Positions 17,481 through 27,334 are shown, counted from the first letter of the stretch. The stretch is 64,000 bases of DNA from Algoriphagus kandeliae (GCF_004571135.1 NZ_SPSB01000001.1:744001-808000), one strand, 5' to 3'. Notes: generated by a model not told the origin, from the letters alone. Numbers and translations are program-made.

Positions 17481-20400
17481 ATGCAGAAAGGCATAAGTGA
17501 ACAAAAGCTCATTAATCAAGATAAGCTTGAACTTATTAAGCTAGGCTCCGAGCAATATTTAAAAATCACTGATTGCGATCAAATACCTCCTTTTTTCATG
17601 AGTATCATCAGCCCAGCTAATCATTGGCTGTTTATAGGAAGTAATGGAGGTATCAGTGCAGGAAGAAAAGATCCGGAGAGTGCGCTTTTCCCTTATTACA
17701 CAGATGATAAAATATTAGAATCCTCAGAAATTACTGGTTCCAAAACAATTTGTAGAGTCAAACAAAACGATCAAACTTTTATTTGGGAGCCTTTTTCTAT
17801 TCACTATGCCAATCTGTATCGTTTAAAAAGAAATCTTTACAAAAATCGCTATGGCAATAAAATCCTTTTTGAAGAGGTAAATCTTGACTTAAATCTCACA
17901 TTCCAATATCAGTGGAGCAGTAGTGATCGATTTGGATTCGTAAAAACCAGCAAAATCATAAACAACACTACATCCACGGTAGATATTTCCATTTTGGATG
18001 GGATTCAAAATATCATGCCATATGGTGTAGGAAGTGCTCTTCAAGGCATGCGCAGCAACCTCGTGGATGCCTATAAGCGAAATGAATTAGAGCAAGAAAG
18101 TGGTATTGGAATTTTTGCCTTAAGTGCCATTATTGTTGATAAAGCCGAGCCAAGTGAAGCATTGAAGTCAAGCATAGCTTGGTCTGTTGGCATTAGTCCT
18201 TCTATGCGACTCCTTTCATCTTCCCAGTTGGATGCATTCAGGAAAGGTCAAGAAATCAAAAATGAAACTGACGTAAAAGCACGAAGGGGGGCATATTTCG
18301 TTCAGGCGGATTTTGAATTGAAGTCTGGAGAAATGAAGGAGTGGATGATTATAGCTGATGTCAATCAAAATGTATCTCAGATTCGAGCTTTAGCGCATGT
18401 TATAAAGCATGAAAAAGACTTGATTTCTCAAGTCAAAAATGATGTCGAACTAGGTACCCAGGAACTAATTAAGCTCAATGCTGCAGCTGATGGGCTACAA
18501 TTGACAGCGGATTGGTTAAAAGATACCCGCCATTTTGCCAACTCCATGTTTAATATCATGCGAGGTGGTATTTTTGACAATAATTATTTGATTGAAAAAA
18601 CTGATCTAAAAAATAATATCCAAAATGCGAATCGGGATGTTTTTTCAAGACAAAAAAGTAGTCTGGATTCTCTACCAGATCAATTTCCTATTTCTACATT
18701 AAAGAAACTAGCTGAAGGTTCCGACGATTTGGATTTCAAACGGCTTTGTTTAGAGTATTTACCTTTGAAATTCAGCCGTAGACATGGAGATCCAAGCAGA
18801 CCTTGGAATCATTTTTCGATAAATACTAAAAATGAAGAGGATGGGTCTAAAGTTTTGGACTATGCCGGAAACTGGAGGGATATTTTTCAGAATTGGGAGG
18901 CATTAGCCCTCTCCTACCCAGAGTTCATCGAAGGCATGATATTTAAGTTTTTAAATGCCTCTACCTTTGATGGTTATAATCCTTATCGAATCACTAAAAA
19001 TGGGATTGATTGGGAGCGGATCGAAGCAGATGACCCATGGTCTTATATTGGGTATTGGGGTGATCATCAGATTATCTATTTACTGAAATTCTTAGAGTTT
19101 GCTGAGAATTATAAACCAGGTTTATTGACACAATATTTCAATGAGGATCTTTTCGTTTATGCCAATGTTCCCTACAAAATCAAATCCTATGAGGACATTC
19201 TGAAAAACCCAAAGGATACCATAGATTTTGATCATCAATTGGATCAAGCTATTCAAAAGCGATGGGCAACCTTGGGTTCGGATGCTTCTTTGATTCAAAA
19301 TCAAAGCGGTGCTATTCATCAGGTTAATTTTTTGGAGAAAATTTTGGCCTCCGTACTAGCCAAAATTTCCAATTTCATTCCTGAGGGTGGAATTTGGATG
19401 AATACTCAAAGACCCGAATGGAACGATGCCAACAATGCTTTGGTAGGAAATGGTGTTTCGATGGTTACCCTATACTATCTCAGAAGATTTTTGAGCTTTT
19501 TCATCGACGTACTTCAAAAAAGCCAAAGTCAAGAGGTCCAAGTTTCCGAAGAATTATTGGAGTTCTTTAAAGAAACTTCGAAGGCTCTGGATTCACACCA
19601 ATATTTACTTTCTGGAAGATTTACTGATAAAAACAGAAAGTCGGTGCTTGATGCTTTGGGTCAAGCTGGCAGTCGTTATCGAAATAAAATCTACCAAAAT
19701 TCCTTCAGCAGTGAGCGAAAAGGCATTTCTATTCAAGAATTAATTGATTTTTCTGAGCTATCACTGCGTTACCTTGAGCATACAATCGAGGCGAATAAGC
19801 GTCAGGACAATCTTTATCACGCCTACAACCTAATGACTGTAGAAAATGAGGAGGAAGTATCTATTTCCTATCTCAGTGAAATGCTAGAGGGGCAGGTTGC
19901 AGTTTTGAGTTCGGGTTATTTGAGTTCTAAACAGGTATTGCAGACTTTGGATGCTTTGCGCAATAGTAAGCTTTACCGGGAAGATCAAAACAGCTACCTG
20001 CTTTATCCAAACAAGGAGCTACCAGGATTTTTGGATAAAAACAATGTTTCTGCATCCGATGTAGAAAAGTCTACGGTTTTGAAAAAGCTGATCGAAAAAG
20101 GCAATAAATCCATTATCAATCAGGACATAAATGGAGACTACCATTTCAATGGAAATTTCAAGAATGCTGGTGATTTAGCTCTTGCATTGGATGCTATTAA
20201 TTCGGAGGATTTTGTATTCAATTCAGAGGATAAAAAACAAGTACTTCAGATTTTTGAAAAAGTATTTAACCATAAAGCTTTTACAGGACGATCAGGTACT
20301 TTTTATGGATACGAAGGACTAGGGTCGATTTACTGGCACATGGTTTCTAAGCTTCAGCTTGCAGTTCTCGAGTATTGTGTGAAGGCTTATGAAGCTAAAG

Positions 20401-20936
20401 ATCCAAAAGAAATTTTGGAAAAATTAATCGCCCATTACTATGAAATCAATGAAGGAATCGGGGTACACAAATCACCAAGTGTATATGGTGCCTTCCCTAC
20501 TGATCCTTATTCTCACACTCCCGCCAATAAAGGTGCTCAACAACCCGGTATGACTGGCCAAGTAAAAGAAGACATCATTTGTAGATTCGGTGAACTGGGA
20601 GTTTTTATAGAAAATGGTCAGCTTTTATTCAGTCCATTTATGTTGAAAAAATCTGAGTTTTTACCAGAGAGTCGGGTTTTCGACTATTTCAATGTAAATG
20701 GCATGGCTACTCAAAGCCCTGTTTGGGAGAACTCACTTTGCTTTACATACTGTCAAGTTCCTATCGTGTACAAATTGAGCTCTAAAAATGCGGTTGAAAC
20801 GATTTATGGAAATGGATTAAAAAGCGTTCAGGAAGACAATTTGATGCTGGAAAAGGATGTGTCTGATAAGATCTTCTCACGCTCTGGTGAGGTAGAAAAA
20901 TTGATTGTCCACTTAGACCTGGGTTCACTTTTCTAG
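17481..20936 (+). CDS. GH149/GH94-like beta-1,3-oligoglucan phosphorylase, cytoplasmic
   Basis: This 1151-residue protein has no signal peptide. It contains the GH94-clan phosphorylase layout: an N-terminal beta-sandwich (FIGSNGGISAGRKDPESALFPYYTDDK), a long helical (alpha/alpha)6 domain and a C-terminal part with SPSVYGAFPTDPYSHTP and QPGMTGQVKEDI. The likely general acid is Asp649 in RPEWNDANNALVG. Size and motifs fit GH149, whose known members phosphorolyse beta-1,3-glucooligosaccharides to glucose-1-phosphate. The companions GH16, GH17 and GH3 support that substrate. Cytoplasmic phosphorolysis saves ATP and needs intact oligosaccharides to be imported, which matches the transporter encoded 3 kb downstream. 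Confidence 0.85.
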   Translation: MQKGISEQKLINQDKLELIKLGSEQYLKITDCDQIPPFFMSIISPANHWLFIGSNGGISAGRKDPESALFPYYTDDKILESSEITGSKTICRVKQNDQTFIWEPFSIHYANLYRLKRNLYKNRYGNKILFEEVNLDLNLTFQYQWSSSDRFGFVKTSKIINNTTSTVDISILDGIQNIMPYGVGSALQGMRSNLVDAYKRNELEQESGIGIFALSAIIVDKAEPSEALKSSIAWSVGISPSMRLLSSSQLDAFRKGQEIKNETDVKARRGAYFVQADFELKSGEMKEWMIIADVNQNVSQIRALAHVIKHEKDLISQVKNDVELGTQELIKLNAAADGLQLTADWLKDTRHFANSMFNIMRGGIFDNNYLIEKTDLKNNIQNANRDVFSRQKSSLDSLPDQFPISTLKKLAEGSDDLDFKRLCLEYLPLKFSRRHGDPSRPWNHFSINTKNEEDGSKVLDYAGNWRDIFQNWEALALSYPEFIEGMIFKFLNASTFDGYNPYRITKNGIDWERIEADDPWSYIGYWGDHQIIYLLKFLEFAENYKPGLLTQYFNEDLFVYANVPYKIKSYEDILKNPKDTIDFDHQLDQAIQKRWATLGSDASLIQNQSGAIHQVNFLEKILASVLAKISNFIPEGGIWMNTQRPEWNDANNALVGNGVSMVTLYYLRRFLSFFIDVLQKSQSQEVQVSEELLEFFKETSKALDSHQYLLSGRFTDKNRKSVLDALGQAGSRYRNKIYQNSFSSERKGISIQELIDFSELSLRYLEHTIEANKRQDNLYHAYNLMTVENEEEVSISYLSEMLEGQVAVLSSGYLSSKQVLQTLDALRNSKLYREDQNSYLLYPNKELPGFLDKNNVSASDVEKSTVLKKLIEKGNKSIINQDINGDYHFNGNFKNAGDLALALDAINSEDFVFNSEDKKQVLQIFEKVFNHKAFTGRSGTFYGYEGLGSIYWHMVSKLQLAVLEYCVKAYEAKDPKEILEKLIAHYYEINEGIGVHKSPSVYGAFPTDPYSHTPANKGAQQPGMTGQVKEDIICRFGELGVFIENGQLLFSPFMLKKSEFLPESRVFDYFNVNGMATQSPVWENSLCFTYCQVPIVYKLSSKNAVETIYGNGLKSVQEDNLMLEKDVSDKIFSRSGEVEKLIVHLDLGSLF

Positions 20937-20954
20937 GAATTTTTTAATTGTTCT

Positions 20955-22706
20955 ATGGGAAAAAAAATCAATAGCGACCTGGATTTGGAGCAAAAAGTGG
21001 ATGCTTTAATCTCTCAAATGACGCTGGAGGAGAAAATCGGTCAAATGAGCCAAGTTCGGCACTTTGATGATATTAGTCCTGAAGATATCAAGACAAAGTA
21101 TATCGGTTCGGTAATCCATACCCAAGGTCCCCTACCCGGCTCCAATGCGGAAGAATGGCAAGAAAAATTTGCGATGCTTCAACGATTTGCCTTGTCAACA
21201 AGACTTAAAATCCCTTTGCTCTTTGGTGTGGATGCTGTTCATGGACAAAACACCTATGAAGGAGCCACCATATTTCCTCATAATATTGGTTTAGGGGCTG
21301 CTGGAAATGAAGAATTGGTAGAAAAAGCTGCTGCCATCACAGCGATAGAATCCAAGGCAACTGGATTTAATTGGGTTTTTTCTCCATGTGTTGCCATTCC
21401 GATGAATGAAAAATGGGGACGTGTTTACGAAGCCTTTTCTGAAAGCACAGAACTAACAGCCCGGTTGGCCAAAGCATCCGTAAAAGGCCATCAGGGAGGA
21501 CTCGGGAATATTGGTGTAATGGCCACGGCAAAACATTATATCGGGGATGGAGCGACAGAATTTGGCGTGGAAGGAGGAAATACCTCACTCAGTCGGGAAG
21601 AAGTCATTGAGCGACTTCTTCCACCCTATCAGGCAGCTATCGAATCGGGTGTTGCCTCTATCATGGCCTCCTTCAATACCTTAGACGGTATCCCAATGCA
21701 TGCGCACAAGGCCTTAATCACTGATTTACTGAAAGAAGAGTTGCAATTTGATGGAATTGTGGTATCTGACTGGAAAGCCTATTCCCGTTTTGGCCAAAAT
21801 GATATTATCAATGCCGGAATAGACATGGTGATGGCAGTAGATGGTGATCTAGATGGTTTTCAAGAGGGCTTAAAGGCTGCGGTTTTGGATGGTTCAGTTT
21901 CAGAGGAAAGAATTAATGATGCTGTTCGCAGGATTTTGAGACAAAAGTTCAGATTTGGGTTATTTGATAATCCTTTTTCCGATAAAAGTCTCATAAGCAA
22001 AATTGGAATTCCCGAGCATAGGGCTGTTGCGAAGCAAGCGGTGAGAGAGTCCTTGGTTCTTTTGAAAAATGAAAATCAGGCTTTGCCTTTAAAAAAGAAT
22101 TCCAAAATCGCAGTTGTCGGACCCTTTGCAAATAATTCAGGCTTACAATCGGGAGGTTGGACGATCAATTGGCAAGGATCCACTGAAAATTACACTGGGG
22201 CAACTACCATCCTGGAAGGTATACGGAAGTTTTCCACGGGAGAAGTAGTATATGACCAAGAAGGAACTGCAGAAATTGAAGATGTAGATGTTGCGGTGAT
22301 TGTGGTTGGGGAAAATCCTTATGCCGAGTTTTTTGGGGATATAGGTGGGGAAATGAATCTTTTTCAACTCACTTTAACCGAAGAACATCAGAAATATATT
22401 GATGCTTACTCCGAAAAAGGAATTAAAACAGTGGTTGTATTGATTTCTGGAAGACCCTTGGTGATTACGGAGCAACTGAAGAAAAGTGATGCATTTGTTG
22501 CTGCTTGGCTACCTGGTTCTGAAGGAGATGGAATCGCAGAAGTTCTATTTGGACAATTTGATTTCAAAGGAAAACTTCCTCACTCCTGGCCTAAATCAGT
22601 GGAAGACTTTCAAGGAAAATTCGGTCCCAATTTCTGGGATGAATCGATTAACCCACTTTTCCCATTGGGTTATGGATTGAATTATAAAAAAAGTACAAGC
22701 AAATAA
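20955..22706 (+). CDS. GH3 beta-glucosidase, cytoplasmic
   Basis: This 583-residue GH3 enzyme has no signal peptide, so it is probably cytoplasmic, unlike most Bacteroidota GH3 enzymes of glycan loci. The TIM-barrel domain has GVDAVHGQN, ATAKHYIGDG and the nucleophile Asp272 in VVSDWKAY. The alpha/beta sandwich domain follows (ESLVLLKNENQALPL, VVGENPYAEFFGD) and the protein ends at FPLGYGLNY without a FnIII domain, so it is a two-domain form like plant exo-beta-glucanases. It should release glucose from beta-glucan oligosaccharides alongside the phosphorylase encoded 18 bp upstream. Confidence 0.93.
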   Translation: MGKKINSDLDLEQKVDALISQMTLEEKIGQMSQVRHFDDISPEDIKTKYIGSVIHTQGPLPGSNAEEWQEKFAMLQRFALSTRLKIPLLFGVDAVHGQNTYEGATIFPHNIGLGAAGNEELVEKAAAITAIESKATGFNWVFSPCVAIPMNEKWGRVYEAFSESTELTARLAKASVKGHQGGLGNIGVMATAKHYIGDGATEFGVEGGNTSLSREEVIERLLPPYQAAIESGVASIMASFNTLDGIPMHAHKALITDLLKEELQFDGIVVSDWKAYSRFGQNDIINAGIDMVMAVDGDLDGFQEGLKAAVLDGSVSEERINDAVRRILRQKFRFGLFDNPFSDKSLISKIGIPEHRAVAKQAVRESLVLLKNENQALPLKKNSKIAVVGPFANNSGLQSGGWTINWQGSTENYTGATTILEGIRKFSTGEVVYDQEGTAEIEDVDVAVIVVGENPYAEFFGDIGGEMNLFQLTLTEEHQKYIDAYSEKGIKTVVVLISGRPLVITEQLKKSDAFVAAWLPGSEGDGIAEVLFGQFDFKGKLPHSWPKSVEDFQGKFGPNFWDESINPLFPLGYGLNYKKSTSK

Positions 22707-22727
22707 TTTAGTATAGTTACCAAAAAT

Positions 22728-24014
22728 ATGAATACCATGAACTTGACGCTCTTCAGATCAATATGCATAGGAATGGCTGTAATGGCGGCTTTTTCATGCG
22801 GAAATTCAACAACAGAAAAGGAAACAATTAACTCAACAAAAGAAAAAGTAGTGACTGCAAAAGAAATTCTAGGAAATCCAGCTTATCAGGCAATTTCATA
22901 TGAAGGCTATCGAGCAAAATCTAGAGATATTCAACCTAGTATAGCCCAACTCAAAGAAGACATGCGGATACTATCTGCTATGGGCATAAAAATGCTCCGA
23001 ACATATAATGTGCAGTTTGCGCATGCTTCCAACTTGCTTAAAGCTATCAGCGAAATGAAAAGTGAGGATCCGGATTTTGAAATGTACGTGATGTTAGGCG
23101 CTTGGATAGATTGTAAAAATGCATGGACAGATCTTGAACCTGACCATGATGTAGAAAGTGAGCAAAACGAAGGAGAAATCAAACGAGCTGTGGCTTTGGC
23201 CAATCAATATCCAGATATCGTAAAGGTACTTGCTGTGGGTAATGAGGCCATGGTAAAATGGGCTACGAGTTATTATGTGCAGCCATCTGTGATTTTGAAA
23301 TGGGTCAATTACCTTCAGGATTTGAAGTCAAAAGGCGAGCTTTCAAAAGATCTTTGGATCACGAGTTCAGATGATTTTTCCTCTTGGGGAGGTGGAGATC
23401 CGATGTATCACACAGAAGATCTGGCCAAATTGGTGAAGGCAGTGGATTATATTTCAATGCATACTTATCCCTATCACAATACGCACTACAACCCGGACTT
23501 TTGGAGAGTACCTATAGAAGAATCCAAATTGTCTGAAATTGAAAAAGTCGACGCAGCAATGCTTAGAGCTTTGGATTTCGCAAAGGCTCAATATGACTCA
23601 GTTACCAACTATATGAAGAGCCTGGGTGTGAATAAGCCGGTGCATATTGGCGAAACAGGATGGGCTTCCGTATCTGATGGGCTTTATGGCCCTGACGGTT
23701 CACATGCAACCGATGAATACAAGCAGGCACGCTATTATCAACTGATGCGTGAATGGACCAATGAAGCGGGCATCTCTTGTTTCTTTTTTGAAGGATTCAA
23801 TGAGCCTTGGAAGGACGCAGGGAATCCAATTGGTTCGGAAAATCATTTTGGATTATTTACAGAGACTGGTCAGGCCAAGTATGCTTTGTGGGAAATGGTT
23901 GATCAAGGGATTTTCAAAGATCTTACCCGAGATGGAAATCCAATTGTAAAAACCTTCGATGGAGATGAAGAAAGATTGATGCAGGAAGTAATGGCTCCAC
24001 CTGCAAAGTATTAA
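22728..24014 (+). CDS. GH17 beta-1,3-glucanase lipoprotein
   Basis: This 428-residue protein has a lipoprotein signal (MAAFSC, Cys24 from the first Met; a second Met three codons on is also possible). The GH17 TIM barrel shows LRTYNVQ, MLGAWIDC, the acid/base Glu173 in AVGNEAM, the strand DYISMHTYPYH and the nucleophile Glu309 in HIGETGWAS. The GHs in this family are retaining endo-beta-1,3-glucanases or transglycosylases. It is exported, in contrast to the two downstream GH17 domains, and its spacing between catalytic Glu residues (136) is much longer than theirs (90). It probably acts in the periplasm or at the surface on laminarin fragments. Confidence 0.93.
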   Translation: MNTMNLTLFRSICIGMAVMAAFSCGNSTTEKETINSTKEKVVTAKEILGNPAYQAISYEGYRAKSRDIQPSIAQLKEDMRILSAMGIKMLRTYNVQFAHASNLLKAISEMKSEDPDFEMYVMLGAWIDCKNAWTDLEPDHDVESEQNEGEIKRAVALANQYPDIVKVLAVGNEAMVKWATSYYVQPSVILKWVNYLQDLKSKGELSKDLWITSSDDFSSWGGGDPMYHTEDLAKLVKAVDYISMHTYPYHNTHYNPDFWRVPIEESKLSEIEKVDAAMLRALDFAKAQYDSVTNYMKSLGVNKPVHIGETGWASVSDGLYGPDGSHATDEYKQARYYQLMREWTNEAGISCFFFEGFNEPWKDAGNPIGSENHFGLFTETGQAKYALWEMVDQGIFKDLTRDGNPIVKTFDGDEERLMQEVMAPPAKY

Positions 24015-24056
24015 TATTCAATAATTTAAGCTTTTTATCAATAACCCTTAATAACC

Positions 24057-26405
24057 ATGTCAACCACCGTGAAAAAAGTACCGATGGGCCAAAAAATTGC
24101 CTTCGGTGTGGGTATGCTAGCAAATCAAATGTTCCCAGCCTCACTTGGGATATTTATGGTAGTGCTAGTTCAAAATTTAGGCTTCCCAGGATGGATGTGG
24201 GGAATTGTCTATTTCCTCCCTCGGGTCCTAGATGCTGTAACTGACCCCATCATGGGCTTCATCTCCGACAACACCAAGTCTGTTTGGGGAAGACGCAGGC
24301 AATATGTCTTACTTGGAGCCGTATTAATGGGTATTTCTTTCTCGGTGATGTGGCAACTTTACGGGGAAAACAGTGTGACTTATAACTTCACTTATTTTCT
24401 ACTCTGGTCATTTGCCTTCTATATAGGATTGACAATTTTCAGTGTACCCTATGTAGCCATGGGTTATGAAATGAGTGAAGATTTTCATGAGCGTACTCAA
24501 ATTATGGCTATCGCTCAGTGGATTGGACAGTGGGCATGGGTAATTGCGCCTTGGTTTTGGGTAATCATGTATGAGCCTACCTGGTTCCCGAATCCTGAAT
24601 CCGCTACTCGGGAGCTAGCCATTTGGGTTGGGGTTATTTTTGCGATTTGTGCTATGGTTCCTGCCATTTTTATCTCCAGTAAATCCACTAAAAATGAAAA
24701 CTTTTCTCCACTGACTTTCAATGCAATTGGCGATAGCCTTTCTCAAATTATCAGAGGATTTAAAGAGGCTTTTTCTCTAAAACCTTTCCGAAAGCTATGT
24801 ATTTCTACATTCTTTATTTTCAATGCATTTAACACTGTAGCGGGATTCGTATTCTTTATTGTGGTTTGGTATTTGTTCAATGGGGACGCTGGCGCTGCGG
24901 GCTATTGGACGCCAATTTTCGGTAGTGTCGGAGCATTGGTTACCACTTTTATTGTGATTCCGATTGTGGCTTGGATGTCCAAAAAGATAGGTAAGAAAAA
25001 TGCCTTTATGGTATCTCAGGCTATTGCGTTAATTGGTTATACCTCCCTGTGGTTTCTATTCGTTCCCGGAAAGCCTTGGATGTTCATTTTCTCCCTTCCT
25101 TTTCATTCATTTGGTATAGGTAGTCTCTTTGTATTGATGATGTCGATGACTGCCGATGTGATTGATTTGGATGAATTGAATTATGGCAAACGACGAGAAG
25201 GAGTCTTTGGAGCTATTTACTGGTACATGGTTAAGTTTGGGTTTGCTATCGCTGGAGGTTTGAGTGGTGTAATTTTGACGGTAGTTGGTTTCGATGGAAA
25301 TGCCGCAGTGCAACCCGAAGGTGCAGTTACTGGATTAAGATTATTCTTCTCTGGTTTACCTATGCTAGGAACAATCGTCGCCATGTACTTGATGCATGAC
25401 TATGATGTAGATGAAGAAAGAGCAAATAAAATCCGAGAGGAATTAAAGAAACGAAAAGCCGAAGATCAAAAACCGGAAATAGTTTACACAGGATATCAAA
25501 GTGGAAAAATTCTATCTCTCACGGATGAAGATAAGGTGGCAGTTGAAAAGATTCAGCAAGAATTCGGAGGAAAATCAAGCTCCGAAATAAAAGCCTTATT
25601 TGCTGAAACCCTTGATGGAGGCTTTCATGGTATGTGCTTCAGTCCTTACCTGGAAGGACAAAATATTGGTGATACACTTACCGAAAATCAGATTAGACGC
25701 CGAATGGAAATCATTGCACCACATACGCAATGGGTACGCTCCTTCTCTTGTACAGATGGAAATGAATTGATTCCAAAGATTGCCCGAGAAAAAGGCTTGA
25801 AGACCATGGTTGGTGCTTGGCTAGGAACCGATAAATCCAAAAATGAAGCGGAAATAGCTCAGCTTGTTCAATTGGCGAAAGAAGGGTTGGTGGATATCGC
25901 TGTGGTGGGTAATGAGGTGCTACTTCGTAATGAATTGACAGAACAAGAGGTGCTTGACTATTTATTGGAAGTAAAACGAGCTCTTCCTACCATACCCGTG
26001 AGTTATGTAGACACCTATTTCCAGCTATCACAGCGTCCGGAAATCGTCAATGCATGTGATTTGGTGCTAGCCAATTGCTATCCATTCTGGGAAGGTTGCA
26101 ATGTTGATCAAGCACCTATTTATTTGGAAAAAATGTACGAAATGGCTAAAAATGCAGCCAACGGGAAAGAAGTCATCATCACGGAAACAGGCTGGCCTGA
26201 CTCCGGTGAAAGTGTACAATCAGCCAAACCTTCACCTGAAAATGCCATGAAGTATATTATTGCTTCTAACCGCTGGGCTCAGAAGGAAGGCATTGCCTTG
26301 TTCAATTTCACCTCTTTCGATGAGCCTTGGAAGGTACACCATGAAGGTGAGGTTGGACAAAGCTGGGGAATTTGGAATAAAAACGAAACCTTAAAATATA
26401 AGTAA
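24057..26405 (+). CDS. MFS/GPH sugar transporter fused to a cytoplasmic GH17 glucanase domain
   Basis: This single 782-codon frame joins two complete domains. Residues 1-455 are a GPH-type MFS symporter with 12 predicted helices and the signatures RVLDAVTDPIMGFISDNT and YEMSEDFHERTQ. Residues 456-500 are a charged linker (IREELKKRKAEDQK). Residues 530-782 are a GH17 barrel with acid/base Glu620 (VVGNEVLL) and nucleophile Glu710 (IITETGWPD). Both ends of the MFS part should be cytoplasmic, so the hydrolase would receive oligosaccharides as they enter. There is no Met between the last helix and the GH17 core, so the domain has no ATG start of its own. A fused transport-hydrolysis unit for beta-1,3-glucan oligosaccharides is the likely role. 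Confidence 0.9.
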   Translation: MSTTVKKVPMGQKIAFGVGMLANQMFPASLGIFMVVLVQNLGFPGWMWGIVYFLPRVLDAVTDPIMGFISDNTKSVWGRRRQYVLLGAVLMGISFSVMWQLYGENSVTYNFTYFLLWSFAFYIGLTIFSVPYVAMGYEMSEDFHERTQIMAIAQWIGQWAWVIAPWFWVIMYEPTWFPNPESATRELAIWVGVIFAICAMVPAIFISSKSTKNENFSPLTFNAIGDSLSQIIRGFKEAFSLKPFRKLCISTFFIFNAFNTVAGFVFFIVVWYLFNGDAGAAGYWTPIFGSVGALVTTFIVIPIVAWMSKKIGKKNAFMVSQAIALIGYTSLWFLFVPGKPWMFIFSLPFHSFGIGSLFVLMMSMTADVIDLDELNYGKRREGVFGAIYWYMVKFGFAIAGGLSGVILTVVGFDGNAAVQPEGAVTGLRLFFSGLPMLGTIVAMYLMHDYDVDEERANKIREELKKRKAEDQKPEIVYTGYQSGKILSLTDEDKVAVEKIQQEFGGKSSSEIKALFAETLDGGFHGMCFSPYLEGQNIGDTLTENQIRRRMEIIAPHTQWVRSFSCTDGNELIPKIAREKGLKTMVGAWLGTDKSKNEAEIAQLVQLAKEGLVDIAVVGNEVLLRNELTEQEVLDYLLEVKRALPTIPVSYVDTYFQLSQRPEIVNACDLVLANCYPFWEGCNVDQAPIYLEKMYEMAKNAANGKEVIITETGWPDSGESVQSAKPSPENAMKYIIASNRWAQKEGIALFNFTSFDEPWKVHHEGEVGQSWGIWNKNETLKYK

Positions 26406-26406
26406 A

Positions 26407-27291
26407 ATGTCTTTTAATGCTGACAAAGTTTTGTCACTTGCAGGAAGAAATCTGCAAGGATTATCCTATCAAGAACTGGCAGAATCATTTAACGAAATGC
26501 TCCAACAAGGTATGCATGGTCTATGCTTTAGCCCCTATGAGGAAGGGCAACAGCCGGGCGATACCCTGACCGAAGAGCAGGTACGCAGGAGATTGGAAAT
26601 CATTCGCCCCTATACCAATTGGGTCCGGTCCTTTTCCTGTACTGAAGGAAATGAGTTGATTCCTATGATCGCGAAAGAAATGGGAATGAAAACCTTGGTA
26701 GGAGCTTGGTTGGGAAAAGATGATGAAATAAATCAAGAAGAAGTTAAAGGTTTGATCAAGCTTGCCAAGGAAGGTTATGTAGATATTGCTGCCGTTGGAA
26801 ATGAGGTGATGTACCGGAAGGACCTTACAGAAGATCAATTACTCGGCTTCATTGAAATGGTGAAAAAAGAATTGCCCAAAGTCCCTGTAGGCTATGTGGA
26901 TGCCTATTATGAGTTTGAGCTAAAACCTCGAATCACCGAAGCTTGTGATGTGATTTTAGCCAATTGCTACCCTTATTGGGAAGGCTGTGTTTTGGATTAT
27001 TCCTTATTATACATCAAGGACATGTACAATCGTGCTGTAAGAGCTGGAAAAGGCAAAAAAGTAATTATTACGGAAACAGGTTGGCCTAGTCAGGGAACTC
27101 CGCTTTATGGAGCTGTTCCTTCAGATGAAAATTTCATGAAATACTTCATCAATATTCAGGCTTGGTCCAAGCTAGATTCCATAGATGTCTTTTATTTTTC
27201 TTCCTTTGATGAATCCTGGAAGGTAGGCGCAGAAGGTGATGTCGGCGCTTATTGGGGGATTTGGGATAAGGATGAAAAACTGAAGTATTGA
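26407..27291 (+). CDS. Stand-alone cytoplasmic GH17 glucanase, paralogue of the fused domain
   Basis: This 294-residue GH17 protein begins one base after the stop of the transporter fusion and has no signal peptide. It aligns along its whole length with the fused domain, for example GMHGLCFSPYEEGQ against GFHGMCFSPYLEGQ and NWVRSFSCTEGNELIP against QWVRSFSCTDGNELIP. Catalytic residues are Glu133 (AVGNEVM) and Glu223 (IITETGWPS), with the same 90-residue spacing. The two copies are clearly a tandem duplication, one of which became joined to the transporter, or the reverse. It likely trims imported beta-1,3-glucooligosaccharides for the phosphorylase and GH3. Confidence 0.93.
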   Translation: MSFNADKVLSLAGRNLQGLSYQELAESFNEMLQQGMHGLCFSPYEEGQQPGDTLTEEQVRRRLEIIRPYTNWVRSFSCTEGNELIPMIAKEMGMKTLVGAWLGKDDEINQEEVKGLIKLAKEGYVDIAAVGNEVMYRKDLTEDQLLGFIEMVKKELPKVPVGYVDAYYEFELKPRITEACDVILANCYPYWEGCVLDYSLLYIKDMYNRAVRAGKGKKVIITETGWPSQGTPLYGAVPSDENFMKYFINIQAWSKLDSIDVFYFSSFDESWKVGAEGDVGAYWGIWDKDEKLKY

Positions 27292-27334
27292 TGCTTAATC
27301 ACACTCTTCAAAGCTGAGTTAAATAAGTAGAATT

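Noticed and set aside
25430..25610. Possibility that the MFS-GH17 protein is two genes joined by an assembly error
   Set aside because: The linker is in frame, has normal codon use and a conserved-looking charged helix, and the GH17 part has no Met of its own before its core; a single-base error would have to be hidden in it. It remains testable.
25600..27290. Repeated DNA between 25.6 and 27.3 kb as a mobile element or recombination artefact
   Set aside because: Similarity is at protein level between two GH17 domains with diverged codons; no terminal repeats or transposase are present.
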